NCBI GenBank assembly: GCA_013365365.1
Contig: JABVXU010000478.1
Span: 1 to 40,718 of the forward strand
From: Cruorifilaria tuberocauda
Taxonomy: Eukaryota > Nematoda > Chromadorea > Rhabditida > Onchocercidae
DNA length: 40,718 nucleotides
Direction: 5' to 3'
The notes under the pieces were generated by a model. It made no database searches, was not told the DNA's origin, and saw nothing but the letters and a program-made list of their open reading frames with translations. The first letter of the stretch is position 1. Each line of letters opens with the position of its first letter. The translations under genes were made by a program, and so were the position numbers. This document shows, piece by piece, positions 24,244 through 39,136 of this stretch.

Positions 24244-25380
24244 ATGAATTTATCGTTGCTGAAATTCATCGTTAAATTTTAAGTGATAATTAACGTGTTT
24301 GTTTTGTATATTATTCTATAGTGCCTGTTTGCTTCTTTCCCTTTCACTTACTCTTTCAATTATTCAAAAGTAAAAAAGGAAAGAAAAAGAAGGACAAAAA
24401 AAGATTTATGCATTTTTGATTATAAACCTTTTTTTGAAATTGTTAAATCATTTCCTTCTTATGTATATAATTGATGGTATTAATATATTGATATGGTCGA
24501 TATATTAATACAAGTAATCATTATTACTACTACTACTTCTACTATTATATATTGTTGGCATATGATTACCTCGAAACTTTCTTTTACTGATTAGGTTAAT
24601 CCAGAAATGTGCTATTTGTTGATTTGTTTAGATCATCCAAATCATAGCAATGACACTGAAAATTGTTGGATAATTACTCTCTCTTCCATTATCGATACCC
24701 GTAATAATTCAAAGTAATATTATAATCAGTTATATTACCCATTCAACAATCACTCTTACTTTTCATTGTCTTAATAAATGTATGCATTACCTCTTATCAT
24801 TTGTACTTTATGTTCAATGATAGTTACTTTATAATACTACCGCGATTTTCATATAATGAATTGAAAACTATCATTGATATAAAACGTAATTACTAATAAT
24901 GAATTTGAAGCACTTGAGAGAAATATAAATTCAAGCTGAAATTCTTCTGAAGCGTGAACTTCACGCTTAAATTTAAGTTTTGAAGGTACGGGAGAGACGA
25001 GTTGCACGAGTGGATAGTACCACAGAATTGACAGTTATCTGATGTTATTGAAATTCAAGGTCTCATAGCGATTTCCTATATACGGTGAATCATGGAGTGT
25101 TTCGTGCCGTTTGAGAGCGGGAGAGTAGGTTGAGTGCTGAGTTCGGTTACATCTGGTGGTAATTATGGCAATGACACTGAAGGTTGTTGGATAATTGTTC
25201 TCTGGTGCGTACGTGTTGTCGCGATGACGTGAGTTGAGTGGTTATAGCAATTTACGTACGTGTTACCATGATATATAACTTGGTTAAGTGGATTTAGCTA
25301 GGATACGTTTGTGTGTTAGCATGATACTTTAAATTTGATTGGTTGATTATGGATGAATCGAATGAAGGCATTCCTTTCAG
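24244..25380. other. Intergenic region between Nanos-like and Rpt3 genes
   Basis: No gene is visible. The right half carries a 38-bp direct repeat pair (24644-24681 and 25165-25202) and a degenerate 47-48-bp tandem array immediately upstream of the Rpt3 leader. The Nanos 3' UTR must lie at the left, but no clear poly(A) hexamer is seen close to the stop. Confidence 0.55.
25209..25350. repeat. Degenerate 47-48-bp tandem repeat upstream of Rpt3
   Basis: Three copies begin near 25209, 25256 and 25303, each opening with a TACGT...TGTT motif followed by a GAT-A block, then a TTGRTTRGTGG-like block. Similarity between copies is partial. The array lies within about 200 bases of the Rpt3 start and may overlap its promoter. 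Confidence 0.55.
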
Positions 25381-25420
25381 AAAATAAAAGGATTGTTTGG
25401 AGAAATAGAAAGAAGAAAGA
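25370..25420 (+). promoter_or_regulatory. Probable SL acceptor and 5' leader of Rpt3
   Basis: CCTTTCAG ends at 25380, 40 bases before the ATG at 25421. It matches the nematode acceptor consensus, and no upstream exon is needed. Confidence 0.5.
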
Positions 25421-28228
<2,808 letters not shown>

Positions 28229-29258
28229 TTACTTCGGATTGTGTCGCAGTTAGCTTTTCAGCTTCCTTCGGGTTTTTCCTAAAAGTGCAAATGTGTTTCA
28301 ACATTCTAGTGATGTGCGATGCGTGATATAAGAAACAGAAACTACGATGATTTAGAAATTTTTGTCGGACCAAGTAAAATCTGCTTTTTTTTTTCGTCCC
28401 GTGCTGCTATCACTTATACATTTGTCTCCCTTTGTAAAATAACTCTTCCATTATACTTGAATGTAATCTTAATGAATAAATATTTTCATTTAAATCTTTT
28501 GGAAATTTTATCGAGTTTCAGCGAAGCGGTTCTGCACGCGTTAAGAAAATTATCGATATATTTTTCTTAAATTGAACTGTTATTTTCTGTCATTCGTTGT
28601 AAAAAAATAATCGCCCTACAATACGGAAGGGGTTTTTCATCAAACATATAACTAGTGCAGTATTTTTTTCCAATATTTGTGCGTTTAAAATAGATGTCAA
28701 TGAAGTATGTTTGGTTAAGATGGAGACTTGTTTATATTTTCTCTGACTTACAAACTGCATTCGGATAGTAGAGATGGTGTGAGTGAAGGATGAATTGACC
28801 TGTAGGGTTTTTCCCTAATTTCGTCAAACAAAATGAAATGGGCAGAGTTTTGTATTTTGGTAAGAATTAAATGAAAAAGTTGGATTATACGGAGGTAAGA
28901 TTGTGAACGGTCAACCGATTAATTGATATTTAATGTTTTGATAAGATTTTGTGAGTGCTTAGAAAGTTCGTTTACTGTAACTAATTGGATTCTTGACACT
29001 GGACTTTCTATTCTTTTATATTGCAGAGGGGTGTAAGTCGAGTAGTTTTTCCTAAATTGTCTATAGACAACAATCGCTTGTTTCTGATGTGAAAGATAAA
29101 TACCGAGGTTCCACAGAAGCGGAGAGATACTGCATAATAGAAAACACGGGATATTTTCTATTCTGAACCGACTTTAATCATCTTTATTGCTGGTAATATT
29201 GAGGCGTTTTTTGGTAGAAACTATGCAATGATTCGAAGTTAAAAGATATGTTTTCAGT
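28229..29258. other. Rpt3 3' UTR and intergenic region
   Basis: An AATAAA at 28475-28480, about 250 bases after the Rpt3 stop, is the likely poly(A) signal. The remainder up to the TTTCAG at 29254-29259 shows no gene and presumably holds the promoter of the SUZ-domain gene. Confidence 0.55.
28475..28480 (+). terminator. Poly(A) signal AATAAA of Rpt3
   Basis: An AATAAA hexamer in the U-rich region behind the Rpt3 stop codon. Confidence 0.5.
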
Positions 29259-29301
29259 TTCAAGCTTGGGCACGATTCAGGTTTGTGTGATTGTTTGGGC
29301 G

Positions 29302-32300
29302 ATGACAGATAGTCATAAGGGGGGCATCAAGAACGAAAATGTAGCCGACAGCTGGGAAGAGGCCGGCGACGAGGTAAATATGATCTTTATATCTTTAATA
29401 CTTAATTTGCTGTTCAAGTCGAACTTTGGATCAATGGTTTCAGCTTTTATTACTACCACTTTGATTTTTTTTCACCTTAAATCCTTGAGATTATTAGATT
29501 TATTCAAAGTATTTTACATCAGTTGAGTAAATAGTAAAACAACTAAGCAAACTTCTGAGCCACCGTTTATTTCATGTTGTCCAGAAATCAGATATTTTTA
29601 TGGGTTTAACAAAAATTAGTTGTGATTAAAAAAACTTATATTAATTATGTGTTGAGTAAGAACGTATAATTATTTAGTACAGCATTGTTGTAATGATTCA
29701 ATTAATAAAGATATTACCTACCCATCTCCTGTCCTCCCTGAAGAAAAATTGAAAGACGAAGTTAACGATGATGCGAAATAATTAGTAGTCGAGTTTAGAA
29801 AATATGAAATAGAAAGAGAGAGAGAGAGTAATCGATATGGGCAAGATTGTTCCGTTTGTTAGATCATGATTAATCTAGGCGCCTTTTCTGTCATAATTTT
29901 AATAAGATAGGGTAATCCATCCATTTGTATTAGTCTGTGCAATCAACGAAACAATGACTAGGGGATCGAAACGTCTGCTTAAATTGCTTCAAAAGAGGGA
30001 TGAGTTAATTTTCGCTCAAATGGATTACATTCACTTTTGCAACGACAAAGGTAGCGATTTGGATACGGTACATATCTTAGTAAACGATTATAAAGATAGG
30101 CTGAAGGATGAAAATCAGTTTTTACGTACCAAAATGGAAGAGGAGGGTTGGAAATTTCATAAACGCTTTGTCATTGATCCATGTGGTTTTTCGTATCCAT
30201 TTCACTGGGGAATGGATCGTGAACCCGAACCATCTGAATGTTATTATTTTCACACGGTAATTTTTTTGCAGCTTCATTTTCAGAGGCTATGATTTTTTGC
30301 TTGTTTTTTAGAAGTTAGCGTTTTTCTAGGATTAATGTGTGACAGAAATATAGTCATGATTACTCAATTTTGGAACTTTCATTAGTTCTAGTTAGAAAAT
30401 ATGAGAATCTACTCATTTGTAATTTTATTGATTAGGTCCAAAATTTAGTTAACAATATATATCATACAAAAGCTTGGTTCAAATTTAAATCCTTTACAGG
30501 AGCAGGGAAGATGGTTCAATAAAGATTATGATATAAGTAGTCAATACATAAGTGCGGTAAAGAAAAGAGAGAATGAGATATTGAATGCCAGGGAAGCTGG
30601 AGTGGCAACGTTACAAGTATTTCAATTGGGGATTGTTACTGAAATAATTTAAATTTGGAAGGGTGACTTTCGCGCTAAGATTTTCGCTATGACAGCTAAT
30701 AGCATCGTATGATGGAGACCTGTGTTGAAATGAATATTTTGTTATTTATTGTTGCCTTCTTATTCAGTTTTTATCTTTATTGTTAGATTCAACCTTTAAG
30801 TTTATTTTTATTTTTATTTTATCCATTTATTTTTATTTATAGGCCACAGAAAAATTTTTCGATGAACGTAAGAAAGAAATTGAGGCAAAAAAGCAAAAAG
30901 AAGAGGAGATGTGGAGAGCTAGAGAAGCGGCACAACAAATGCAGGAACAAGGCTCGAAGTTAGCATTTTAGATTAAAGACCACGAAACTACTGCAGTATA
31001 ACTGTAGATTTACATTATCACCAATTTCCACCATACTAATTGTATTGCATTTTGAAAATTAGTTAAATCATGCTCATTTTCGTATCGCAAGTTTGTCTAA
31101 TTACAGTTTCGATAAACCAACTTTTCAAATTTTGAAACGTCCTCAAGGTTGTGAAATGCAATCGTCATCTTCTCACGATATGGCAAAGCTTGAAGAAAAA
31201 ACAAAGACGATGACCCTTCAGGTTTGAGGCATTTTGGATTTCAAGCAGTGATTTATTCTGATATAGAGAAATTAAAATGATGGTATTTGTACATTAACTA
31301 GTCTTAGAGAATTCCTATTCATGTTGCTAAAAATTGATACAGAAACCGTGAATTCTAACATCATTGTCGGATATTCTATGACAAAAAAGAATTTGGTTTT
31401 CAAAGAATAAATCACTATTATGACCATTTTTTTTGTTGTTTCGAACATGATTTTCATGGAAAAGATTCGGATTACTATGAGAGACATTAAGAAGAAAGTA
31501 GATATGTCTTAGATATGTTATTGAATGTATTTTTAGGAAAGGGAAGCAGCATATCAGCAAGCTCGAGAAAGAATATTTGGGGGCGTTTGTAGGTTTGATG
31601 AGGATCGAGATTTAGCTTTTGATCAGATGGTTCGCAGTGCAGCTAGTTGCGTTCCAACAGGTATGCCACTGCCCCATCCGCCATATCATGCACCTAATCC
31701 GCGACCTAGGTTACCAACCATGATAAGGACACCGAGACCTCCGATGTATCAACAACCACTTTCATTAGGTGAATTAATTTATATTCATATTTGTAGCTGT
31801 TTTGTTATTATCCATTGGCTTGATAAATAGATTAACTAAGATATTGTGATAATTTGCATCATGAGTCTCTTTTGAGAAATCTATATGAGGTTGTATAGGC
31901 GATGTTGTAGAACGACATATTTATTAAACGATTTATACCCTGTGATCCAAAATTTGTTAGTATCTTCATCGCTTTTGTCTGTTTGCTTATTTTTTTGAAG
32001 AAATATTTCCAGGTATCACATTTCCAGGCGTACCACCGTTTAGGATACCACCACCTCCACCAGGTGCCTATACGACATCATTACCTCCTGTTTCTCAGCA
32101 AAGGTTTCCAATAGCTGGAATGCAACATGGACCGAATACTCAGTTACAGCGTCTTCCATATTTCGATTCCAGAATTCCGCCTCCTACAGCACCACCGTCT
32201 TATATGGGGCAGAACCTAGGACAAAATCTAATGAATCCAGCATTCAGTGATCCTACAAGAAATAATCCTGTACCCTATGGGTAGGCTAAATTTCTTTCTT

Positions 32301-32682
32301 AAAATACATTGGATTTTGAAAATTTTTTATAAATAAAATGGGAAACATATGAATTTATGCAGGAGAATATTAGCTAGATATGTGTAATATGTTTAGTTTA
32401 GCTAGTATAAAGAAACAAGGAGGACGTTTTATATTGTTGTTTTCTTTTTATTTGTGTGATGTATATTTTCTTCCTGAAAAAGAAAGGCAAAGGTTTTGAC
32501 CGCTCTCAGAGAAAAGCCGTTTAATTTCATTCATATTACACAAAGGTTTATTCATGTTTGGATTTTGGATAATTCGCAGTAATATTCTGAATTGTGTCAA
32601 TTTCAGACGTCCTCCCACTCAGCTGTTATCACAGAATCAATTCACACTTTCGTTCAGCGATCAATCAAATCGATTTTACTGA
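29302..32682 (+). CDS. SZRD1-like SUZ-domain protein (model of 6 exons)
   Basis: Preferred exons: 29302-29373, 30843-30958, 31107-31221, 31537-31768, 32013-32280, 32607-32682; 292 residues. Two blocks match the SZRD1 (SUZ RNA-binding domain-containing) family: an N-terminal VADSWEEAGDE, and then FQILKRP followed by the SUZ core EREAAYQQARERIFGG. SUZ domains are reported to bind RNA. The C-terminal half is proline-rich (MPLPHPPYHAPNPRPRLP, IPPPPPGAY), unlike short vertebrate SZRD1, and ends SNRFY. All junctions keep frame. The weakest is the GTTAGC donor at 30959; without it, exon 30843 runs into a stop at 30971. If the donor at 32281 is not used, the protein ends PYG with a stop at 32282-32284. 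A TTTCAG acceptor at 29259 is the likely SL site. Exons at 29954-30256 and 30500-30616 lie inside its first intron and may instead belong to this transcript. Confidence 0.65.
29954..30971 (+). CDS. Unrecognised coding unit lying within the SZRD1-like gene (3 exons)
   Basis: Exons: 29954-30256, 30500-30616, 30843-30971, all phase 0, 182 residues ending SKLAF. The first exon (101 codons) is charged and helical (KRLLKLLQKRDELIFAQMDY), then WKFHKRFVIDPCGFSYPFHW. The second has YYFHT-EQGRWFNKDYDISS across the junction. The third is a strong charged helix (DERKKEIEAKKQKEEEMW), probably a coiled coil. I recognise no family. The frame upstream of the ATG is open for about 15 codons, but no acceptor there is in phase with the SZRD1-like exon 1, which favours an independent start. 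Exon 30843 is shared with the SZRD1-like model, so these may be alternative transcripts: one ending at 30971, or one continuing into the SUZ exons (408 residues). Confidence 0.6.
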
Positions 32683-35600
32683 TTTTTTTCCTTGAAGTCA
32701 CGTATTCGTTCATATATTTTCAAGTTTTATTTGTTGAATCCCTCATCGATATTTTCCATTCCATAAAAATTCTCTTCTCTATCTTGAGAATAGAAGTTTT
32801 GCAGATTAACTAATTTTTAACTGCTATATAATTATATTTAAAGCTAATTCTTCAAAAATGTGAATCTAGAAATGTGATTATTTGTGCAAAATATATGGTT
32901 CTTTCTAGTTTCAGCATGAAAAACTATGAATTCGTACAGGGTCAGATATTTCTTTATCTCTACAACTTTCTCCTCTTTTAATTTCTTTGTAGGATGAAGA
33001 TGCATTACCTTTCTTAAGTTTTTATGGTATTATTATTAATCAACCATATAGCATTAAATTTTCTCTTTTCAAGAGAGATAGTCTTTACATTTATTTCGTC
33101 GTACATTTGCAAAAGAGGTTTACAGGTCTAACTATCATATTCAGGTTGAGATGATATTCAGATTATACTCAGATTCAGATTTTGATTTCCTTTTTTGCTT
33201 GTTGATTATGCTAATTGAGAAAGAGAGGTGGAAATGCATAATGGTTTGGTAGTGGAAAATATCGTTAATGCAAACATTTCTTGATCACATTTGTGCTTTT
33301 CTCGTGTGCTCTATGGTTTGTATTCCAAACTAAAAGCTACAAGATAAAGCATTAACAAGTTAATACGTTTCATAACGCTGTAATATGCTGTAAAAGATGC
33401 ATATTTTACATATTAGAGCTTAGGTTACACGTGTATCTCTATTTATAGCAAGCATGTTAAATTTACAGCATCACTTCACGTATTACCCTTATTGCGAAAA
33501 TTCTTTCTATTTTCTTGAATCAAGATGGAAATCGATTAAATATACTTACTGCTTATATCATATACAATGTCATATATATAAATGATTTATAGTTTTATAA
33601 AAGCCGGACCATAATTGCTTTTATGCACTTATGCTGAAATAGTTGAAATAGTTTTGCTATGAAAATAAATAAGGAAGTTATTGGTTTCAAGTGATTGTTC
33701 TGTTCTTCCTTAACATCTTTTCGTAAATGAAATGTTCGATAGTAACAGTGACGGCATACAGTTCGGTATTCTAATTGGAAAAAAGATTTTTTCTGAATTT
33801 AGAAATTTCACTAATTTCAGTAAATTTTGAGAGTATGATAATTGTGAAAAATCTGAATTATGAGTGGTCTACTGATGTTCTGCCTTTTTTTAATTTTTCA
33901 TACTAATTTCCTCAATTTTATTACCATTAACTCTTTCTTTGTATGATTTCTTTGTTTATTTATGTTTTTTTTCCGTTAAATAAAATTTGAATGACAGATC
34001 TAAACTTCAAATAATGGAAAGTAAAGGAAACTATCAACTATACTTCTATAAAAATAAGTCTAAATATCATCTGTCAATGATTTTTGTACATTTTTTGTTT
34101 AGTAATAGCTCATTGATAGAATTGAATAATATTTAAGTTGTATAGTTTGCTACTTTCATTATTGGTACGGCCTTCTTCAGGAGTAAATTTTCACCTTTAC
34201 AGAAACTATTATGCAAAAAAAATTTAACAAAATATTCGGATGGAAAATTAAATTTTTAACAAAACATGTATTCATCAATCTATTCAAAAAGAAATTTGTA
34301 GAGAATTATTGAATGGAAATGAAAAGGTTTAAATGAAGAATGGAAAGAAAATTAGGGAAATATCAACATCTTGAATGCTTGAATGATTATTTCCGCATAT
34401 TTATTTCAATCCATTTGGGATGAAAACTATTTCCTATTTAATTTTATTAAATTTCATAACTCACTAACTTTGTGTAATGCAAAAATTCGAATTAATAAAG
34501 CAAATGAATAGGTAAAATTAATTAAGAAATAGATGTTAACTGTGAATGAGATTAAGTAATGGGAAAATTATTTAATTTTTAATTCGATATTTTGTTATTA
34601 GCTTTTTTTTACTACGCGTATAATAACATACAATGCTCTCTTCCTAATATTTTTTAGCTCATTTCAACTGATAAATTATATGCATTTTACTTTATATTAA
34701 TTCAAATGTTCCCATTGATCTATGAAAGAAATTTTTCCTTTTTTACAATCATATAAAAGATTGAATTATCATGAAGAATTATTTTTGAAAATTTTTAGTT
34801 TGATCTTTCCAAGTGTGATTTATTTTGAAATTTACACATGGGAATGAGAATCATCTTTCAATTTTAAATATCTATTCAAAATTTGCAATGAAATTTTCAA
34901 ATTTTCGGAGAGGTTTTTTTTTTCGCTTTTAATAATTCTTGAGGATTAATAAAGTATGATTAAAATGAGGAAAGAAAATATCAAAACTCCGTAGCCTTTA
35001 TAACTCTAATTGATATAATAGTAAATAAGTTTCTTAAGGTTTTTTCGTTTAGCCTTTTTTTAGTAACTCAATTTTCTTAAAAAGAATTTCATTTTCATCT
35101 AATGCATTCATGCATTCGTCATTGAAATATCCTAATTAATAACAATTTGTTTATTTTTAACAAAATTTGCCATAAATTTAATTTTGAAGAAATTTGAAAC
35201 ATTACTTTAGGAGATGGAAAGAAAAAGATATTTCCATTTTCAATAAATCAGAGAATAAAATTGAATCCATTAAAATAAGAAAGAAAAAATTTTGCTCTAT
35301 CACAGAAAAAAGCTTGGATGAAATTGAGCAGAGATAAGATAAGTTTTATCTATTTAAGAGTGGAAAAATATATACGCATTAACTTTTTTTTCTTGGATAA
35401 TTGAAATTTTTTTCTTTGGAAATTTATTAATATTTCACTAAACTTTTAATTTTATTGTGTGTGAATTTAATAAAATGAAAGAGTTATTAGTAATTTTTAT
35501 ATATTATTATATCGTATTATATTATATTAATAATTACTGTATCTTATTAGTAATTATTATATTTTCAAATATTCTTTCATTGAAAGATATTAAATTTGAT

Positions 35601-35829
35601 TCGAAAATGAATTCTTCTTATTCATTGATGCTATTAAACCTTTAATAAAGTTGAAACATTTTTAATAAATTAATTTCATATATATATTTTTAACGATTCA
35701 TATAGCATTCAAATAGTTATATACAATCTTTTTTGTTTGTCCCAAAAACTATTTAGGAAAGTTATTGCAAACTGCTGTATTAGCAACTTTTTCGATAAAT
35801 CATAAATGATGTATTAATAATTTGGATTA

Positions 35830-36070
35830 GGTAAGTTTGTGTATTCGTGATAATGCAGACTCGGTAATTTTGCTAATTGAGGTTAAGTAATTTATTGTCT
35901 TGCTAATTCAGACCAGAGAATTTTACTTACCTTAATGATTCAGATAAGATGGTTTTGTTATCTTGTTAATTAAAACTAAGTAACTTTACACTCTTGATGA
36001 TTCGAACTGCACAAATTAACTGTACTAAATAACTTTATCATCTTGACGATTCAGTTGGGTAAGATTATTC
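35830..36070. repeat. Degenerate minisatellite, unit about 35-40 bp
   Basis: Units follow the pattern AGTAATTTT...TCTTGATGATTCAGA. About six diverged copies can be read, with units ending near 35890, 35910, 35950, 35980, 36010 and 36055. Copies differ enough that the exact period is uncertain. Confidence 0.6.
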
Positions 36071-38061
36071 GTAATTTTTATACTTATCTAAACGGAAGTT
36101 TCCGTTTCCAAACTCAATGAACACAAAATGATAATGATTTGCGCATCTTTTATATTGAAGAGAAGCATCCACCAATTTGTAGTATAATTAAAGACAGAAA
36201 AAGCGTTTTTCAAACTTTAAATGACAATTTGAAAATTTTTTCTTAATTGAAAATTTAAAGCTAACATAATTTAGCTCCATGAGTATGTCAAAAATATTAT
36301 CATAAAAAATTATTTCTGAAATTTTTTAATTTGATCTTTCTAACGGATATAAATTTCACAAATAGCAATATTATGATAATAAATGATAAATTAGTATTAT
36401 CATTATTAGCAAGTTTAGCAAGTTTAATTTATGCTAATTCGTTTTAAAATAATTTTAAGATATTTTTTGCTATATATCATTAATCAATAACGAAATTTAT
36501 TTAAGCAATGTTATAAAGAAATAAAGCAGAAATAAGATTTACGATAAATTTCTTTGCTTTTTTTTTGCTTGTCTAAGCAAAAAAGTACATTGATTAGCTC
36601 TTTTTCTCTTTATTCATGATAATTGAAGAAATGTTCTCAAAACGAATTGTAATTGAGAATTTCTAATAAATTATCTAAGAAAAAAATTTTTTTCCATGAA
36701 AATTTAGAATAAATTTAACACAGTCGATAATAATAAAATGCTAATGGCAAATGGAAGAATGCTAGTATATGCATTTCTGCATATAAAAAAGAAAAAAAAA
36801 CTTTAGAAAAAACAGTGAACTCTAAAAAGAAATACAATTGAAGATATCTTGAGATGGCAATGAATTGAATTGAACTTAGAGCATTGAGGTAAACTGGAGG
36901 GAAGATGGTTCCAGTTTTGCAATTTAGACGTAAAGCTTGCTCATTTAATATTTGCGTAGGCGAGAATTAACTGCGATTTTATTATTTTAGGATTAATGAA
37001 ATTTAGTTATGTATGTGATAAATACAAAGATACGAGATCATGAAATGTTTAATTTTGTTTGATTTTATAGAAGTTAAATTACTTGGAATGGTATATAAGG
37101 AAGAGTGGGAGGAGAGGAGAAAATATCGATAAATGAGATAGAATTAATTCACATTAGGTCGGATCCCTCGGGAAATACAAAATGGAAATATGAATTCTGG
37201 AGATAAAATTGGATTGTTTAATTCACGATTTCGATTTCACTGTGCATCATCGATCTATCATCATTCATAAGAAGTTCTTTCGATTTCTTTTTTTTTTTTT
37301 GTCCTTCTTAATTTCAATTTTCTTTATCAGAAAAAAATCAAAAATTATCATTAACCTTAACGGTTTTATAGGTTAGAAGTAAATCTAATATTTCATTCTG
37401 TTATTTAGTTGTTATAGACTAAGAACTAATTTACATGAAAGAAATACCTGTTGTACATTACATCCTTTTTTTTCTCAATAAGAGATGGTTAAAATTTCAC
37501 ATATGCTTCTTTTGTAATTGGACTAAAATGTGATCTGAACTAAATAAATTTAAAACAGAATTGCAATATATCTAATTTGTTTGTAAAATGTAAAATGATA
37601 ATATGACTAATTTGTTAGCCTAAAATTACACTTAATTATCTATTAATTAGAATCATATCAATGTGAATTCTTATTCTATTGTGGTAATTTATTATGTGGT
37701 AATTTATTTATTTAGAAAAATTAAATCAATATTGAAAAAGTAATTTGATCTTTCTACGAACTAAGAAATTTGAACATTGAAAAATGTATGTTAGCTACTA
37801 TAATCGTTTGGAATAATAAATTAATTTGTCTAAAGTATGAAGTATAAGTTGTTAATTTCTTATCCAATAAACAATAATTGTTCGGATGATATTTTCCAAC
37901 AATATGTAAATCAGATTAAATTTAACAATAATATTGATTAAAAATTGTAATGAAAGGATTAGTTGAAATATCAATAGATCTCTCTACTCATGTGAATAAT
38001 TTTTATATCACAAAATTTTCCGAATTTTACCGAATAAAGGACAGTAATATGAAAGTTGAAA

Positions 38062-38157
38062 GCGTGAAAGACGCGGAGTGAATCCTGCCTTTGCTCGGGA
38101 ATTTAACCCGTACCTTGCAACGACAGTTGCCAAGGTTTAACCGTTAAGCTAACGGTT
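38062..38157 (-). other. Cluster of short hairpins with tRNA-like A and B boxes
   Basis: Read on the minus strand, a stem-loop at 38157-38139 (8-bp stem) contains TAGCTTAACGG, close to a Pol III A box. It is followed by a hairpin at 38135-38113 (CCTTG/CAAGG outside, CAAC/GTTG inside) and one at 38110-38096 (CGGG/CCCG with loop TTAAATT) containing GGTTAAATTCC, close to a B box. A fourth 4-bp hairpin lies at 38074-38062. The order matches D, anticodon and T arms of a tRNA, but no pairing acceptor stem is found and the middle loop is too small. It is probably a tRNA pseudogene or a tRNA-derived element. Confidence 0.4.
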
Positions 38158-38269
38158 CATCACGAGCTCTGTCTTCAATATTCCTATTCGATATCGAAAA
38201 TACCGGAATTAGCTTGTTTTATCGAGAATACCGAAATCAGTTTAGTACGAGAGGTGAGATGGATATATT

Positions 38270-38317
38270 AGCCATGAAAGATTTCTTGGTTATTGTGATG
38301 AGAATTCTTTCATGGCT
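38270..38317. other. 18-bp stem-loop
   Basis: Bases 38270-38287 pair with 38300-38317 at 17 of 18 positions (one T-T mismatch, one G-U), leaving a 12-base loop. The outer 12 pairs (AGCCATGAAAGA with its complement) are perfect. It is shorter than a typical microRNA precursor. Orientation is unknown. Confidence 0.5.
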
Positions 38318-38400
38318 TTCCCGTTTGTGTTTCTGGATAATCAATTAATCAAAATGAAAATTAACGATTTGAACAGGTAATTGATCAACGATTCACAAAT

Positions 38401-38471
38401 ACCTTACAATTACCTTACACCTTACAATACCTTACAGTTACCTTACAATTTAGATTACTTTACCTTACAAT
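38401..38471. repeat. Tandem CCTTACA array
   Basis: Six copies of CCTTACA start at 38402, 38413, 38420, 38430, 38441 and 38463, most followed by AT-type spacers of three or four bases. A low-order satellite. Confidence 0.8.
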
Positions 38472-39089
38472 ATTTCATATCATGGATTCGTTGAATACTA
38501 TTCAGTCTTTCAGTTAACTTTTTATAACCATGTTATAGACAGATCTGAACTGCCGATCATGTTTAACATGTTTATAATTTCTAAAGTTTAAGTTTAAGTC
38601 TAAAGTCTAATTCTTTTAAAAAGAAAAATCCAACTGTTATTTTTGTTTATAAAAACAAGTTTAATTTTAACAATCTTAAAAATAAATTAATAATTCATAT
38701 TTATATTCTACAATAATATTTAAACATAAATAGGCGGATATTTACACTAATATTTTCAAAAATTTAAAAATTTTATCAATTAAAGTTTTAATAACACTAA
38801 TCGATCAATCGTGTATGTTTGTTTTCTTAAAAAAATATTGATCGCTACTACCTTTTCAATCCATAAGTATAATTTATCATGACAATCCGACGATCGTAAA
38901 ATGAGCTATAAAAATTGTCAAAAAGAAAAAAGAAAAAAATAAATGGAGAAAAAAAAAACTCAATTCTTTTGAATTTTCAAAAAAAAAACTTTTTTTTGGC
39001 TTTCTTTGCAATGTACTTTACTTTTTTGTTTGCATACAATTAAGTAAGCCAATTACTCTCTTGGAGTGAAGAGAAAAGAAGAAAAAATA

Positions 39090-39136
39090 TTTCTTGGCTA
39101 ATATTTATTGAACGTTTCTTGGCTAATATTTATTGA
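39090..39136. repeat. Tandem duplication of 22 bp
   Basis: A 22-base block starting TTTCTTGGCTAATATT is present at 39090-39111 and again at 39115-39136, separated by three bases. The copies are identical, indicating a recent event. Confidence 0.85.

Noticed and set aside
23991..24269. Minus-strand serine/leucine-rich open frame opposite the last Nanos exon
   Set aside because: It is the antisense shadow of the N/D/K-rich tail. Its composition follows from the sense strand.
32592..32813. 73-codon open frame as a separate small gene
   Set aside because: It overlaps the proposed final SUZ-gene exon in another frame, is hydrophobic low-complexity sequence, and has no motif.
35457..35645. 62-codon frame rich in I and Y
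   Set aside because: It is made of AT repeats read through. No splice context or motif supports it.
38096..38157. Functional tRNA on the minus strand
   Set aside because: No acceptor stem can be paired, and the middle hairpin closes to a 4-base loop rather than a 7-base anticodon loop.
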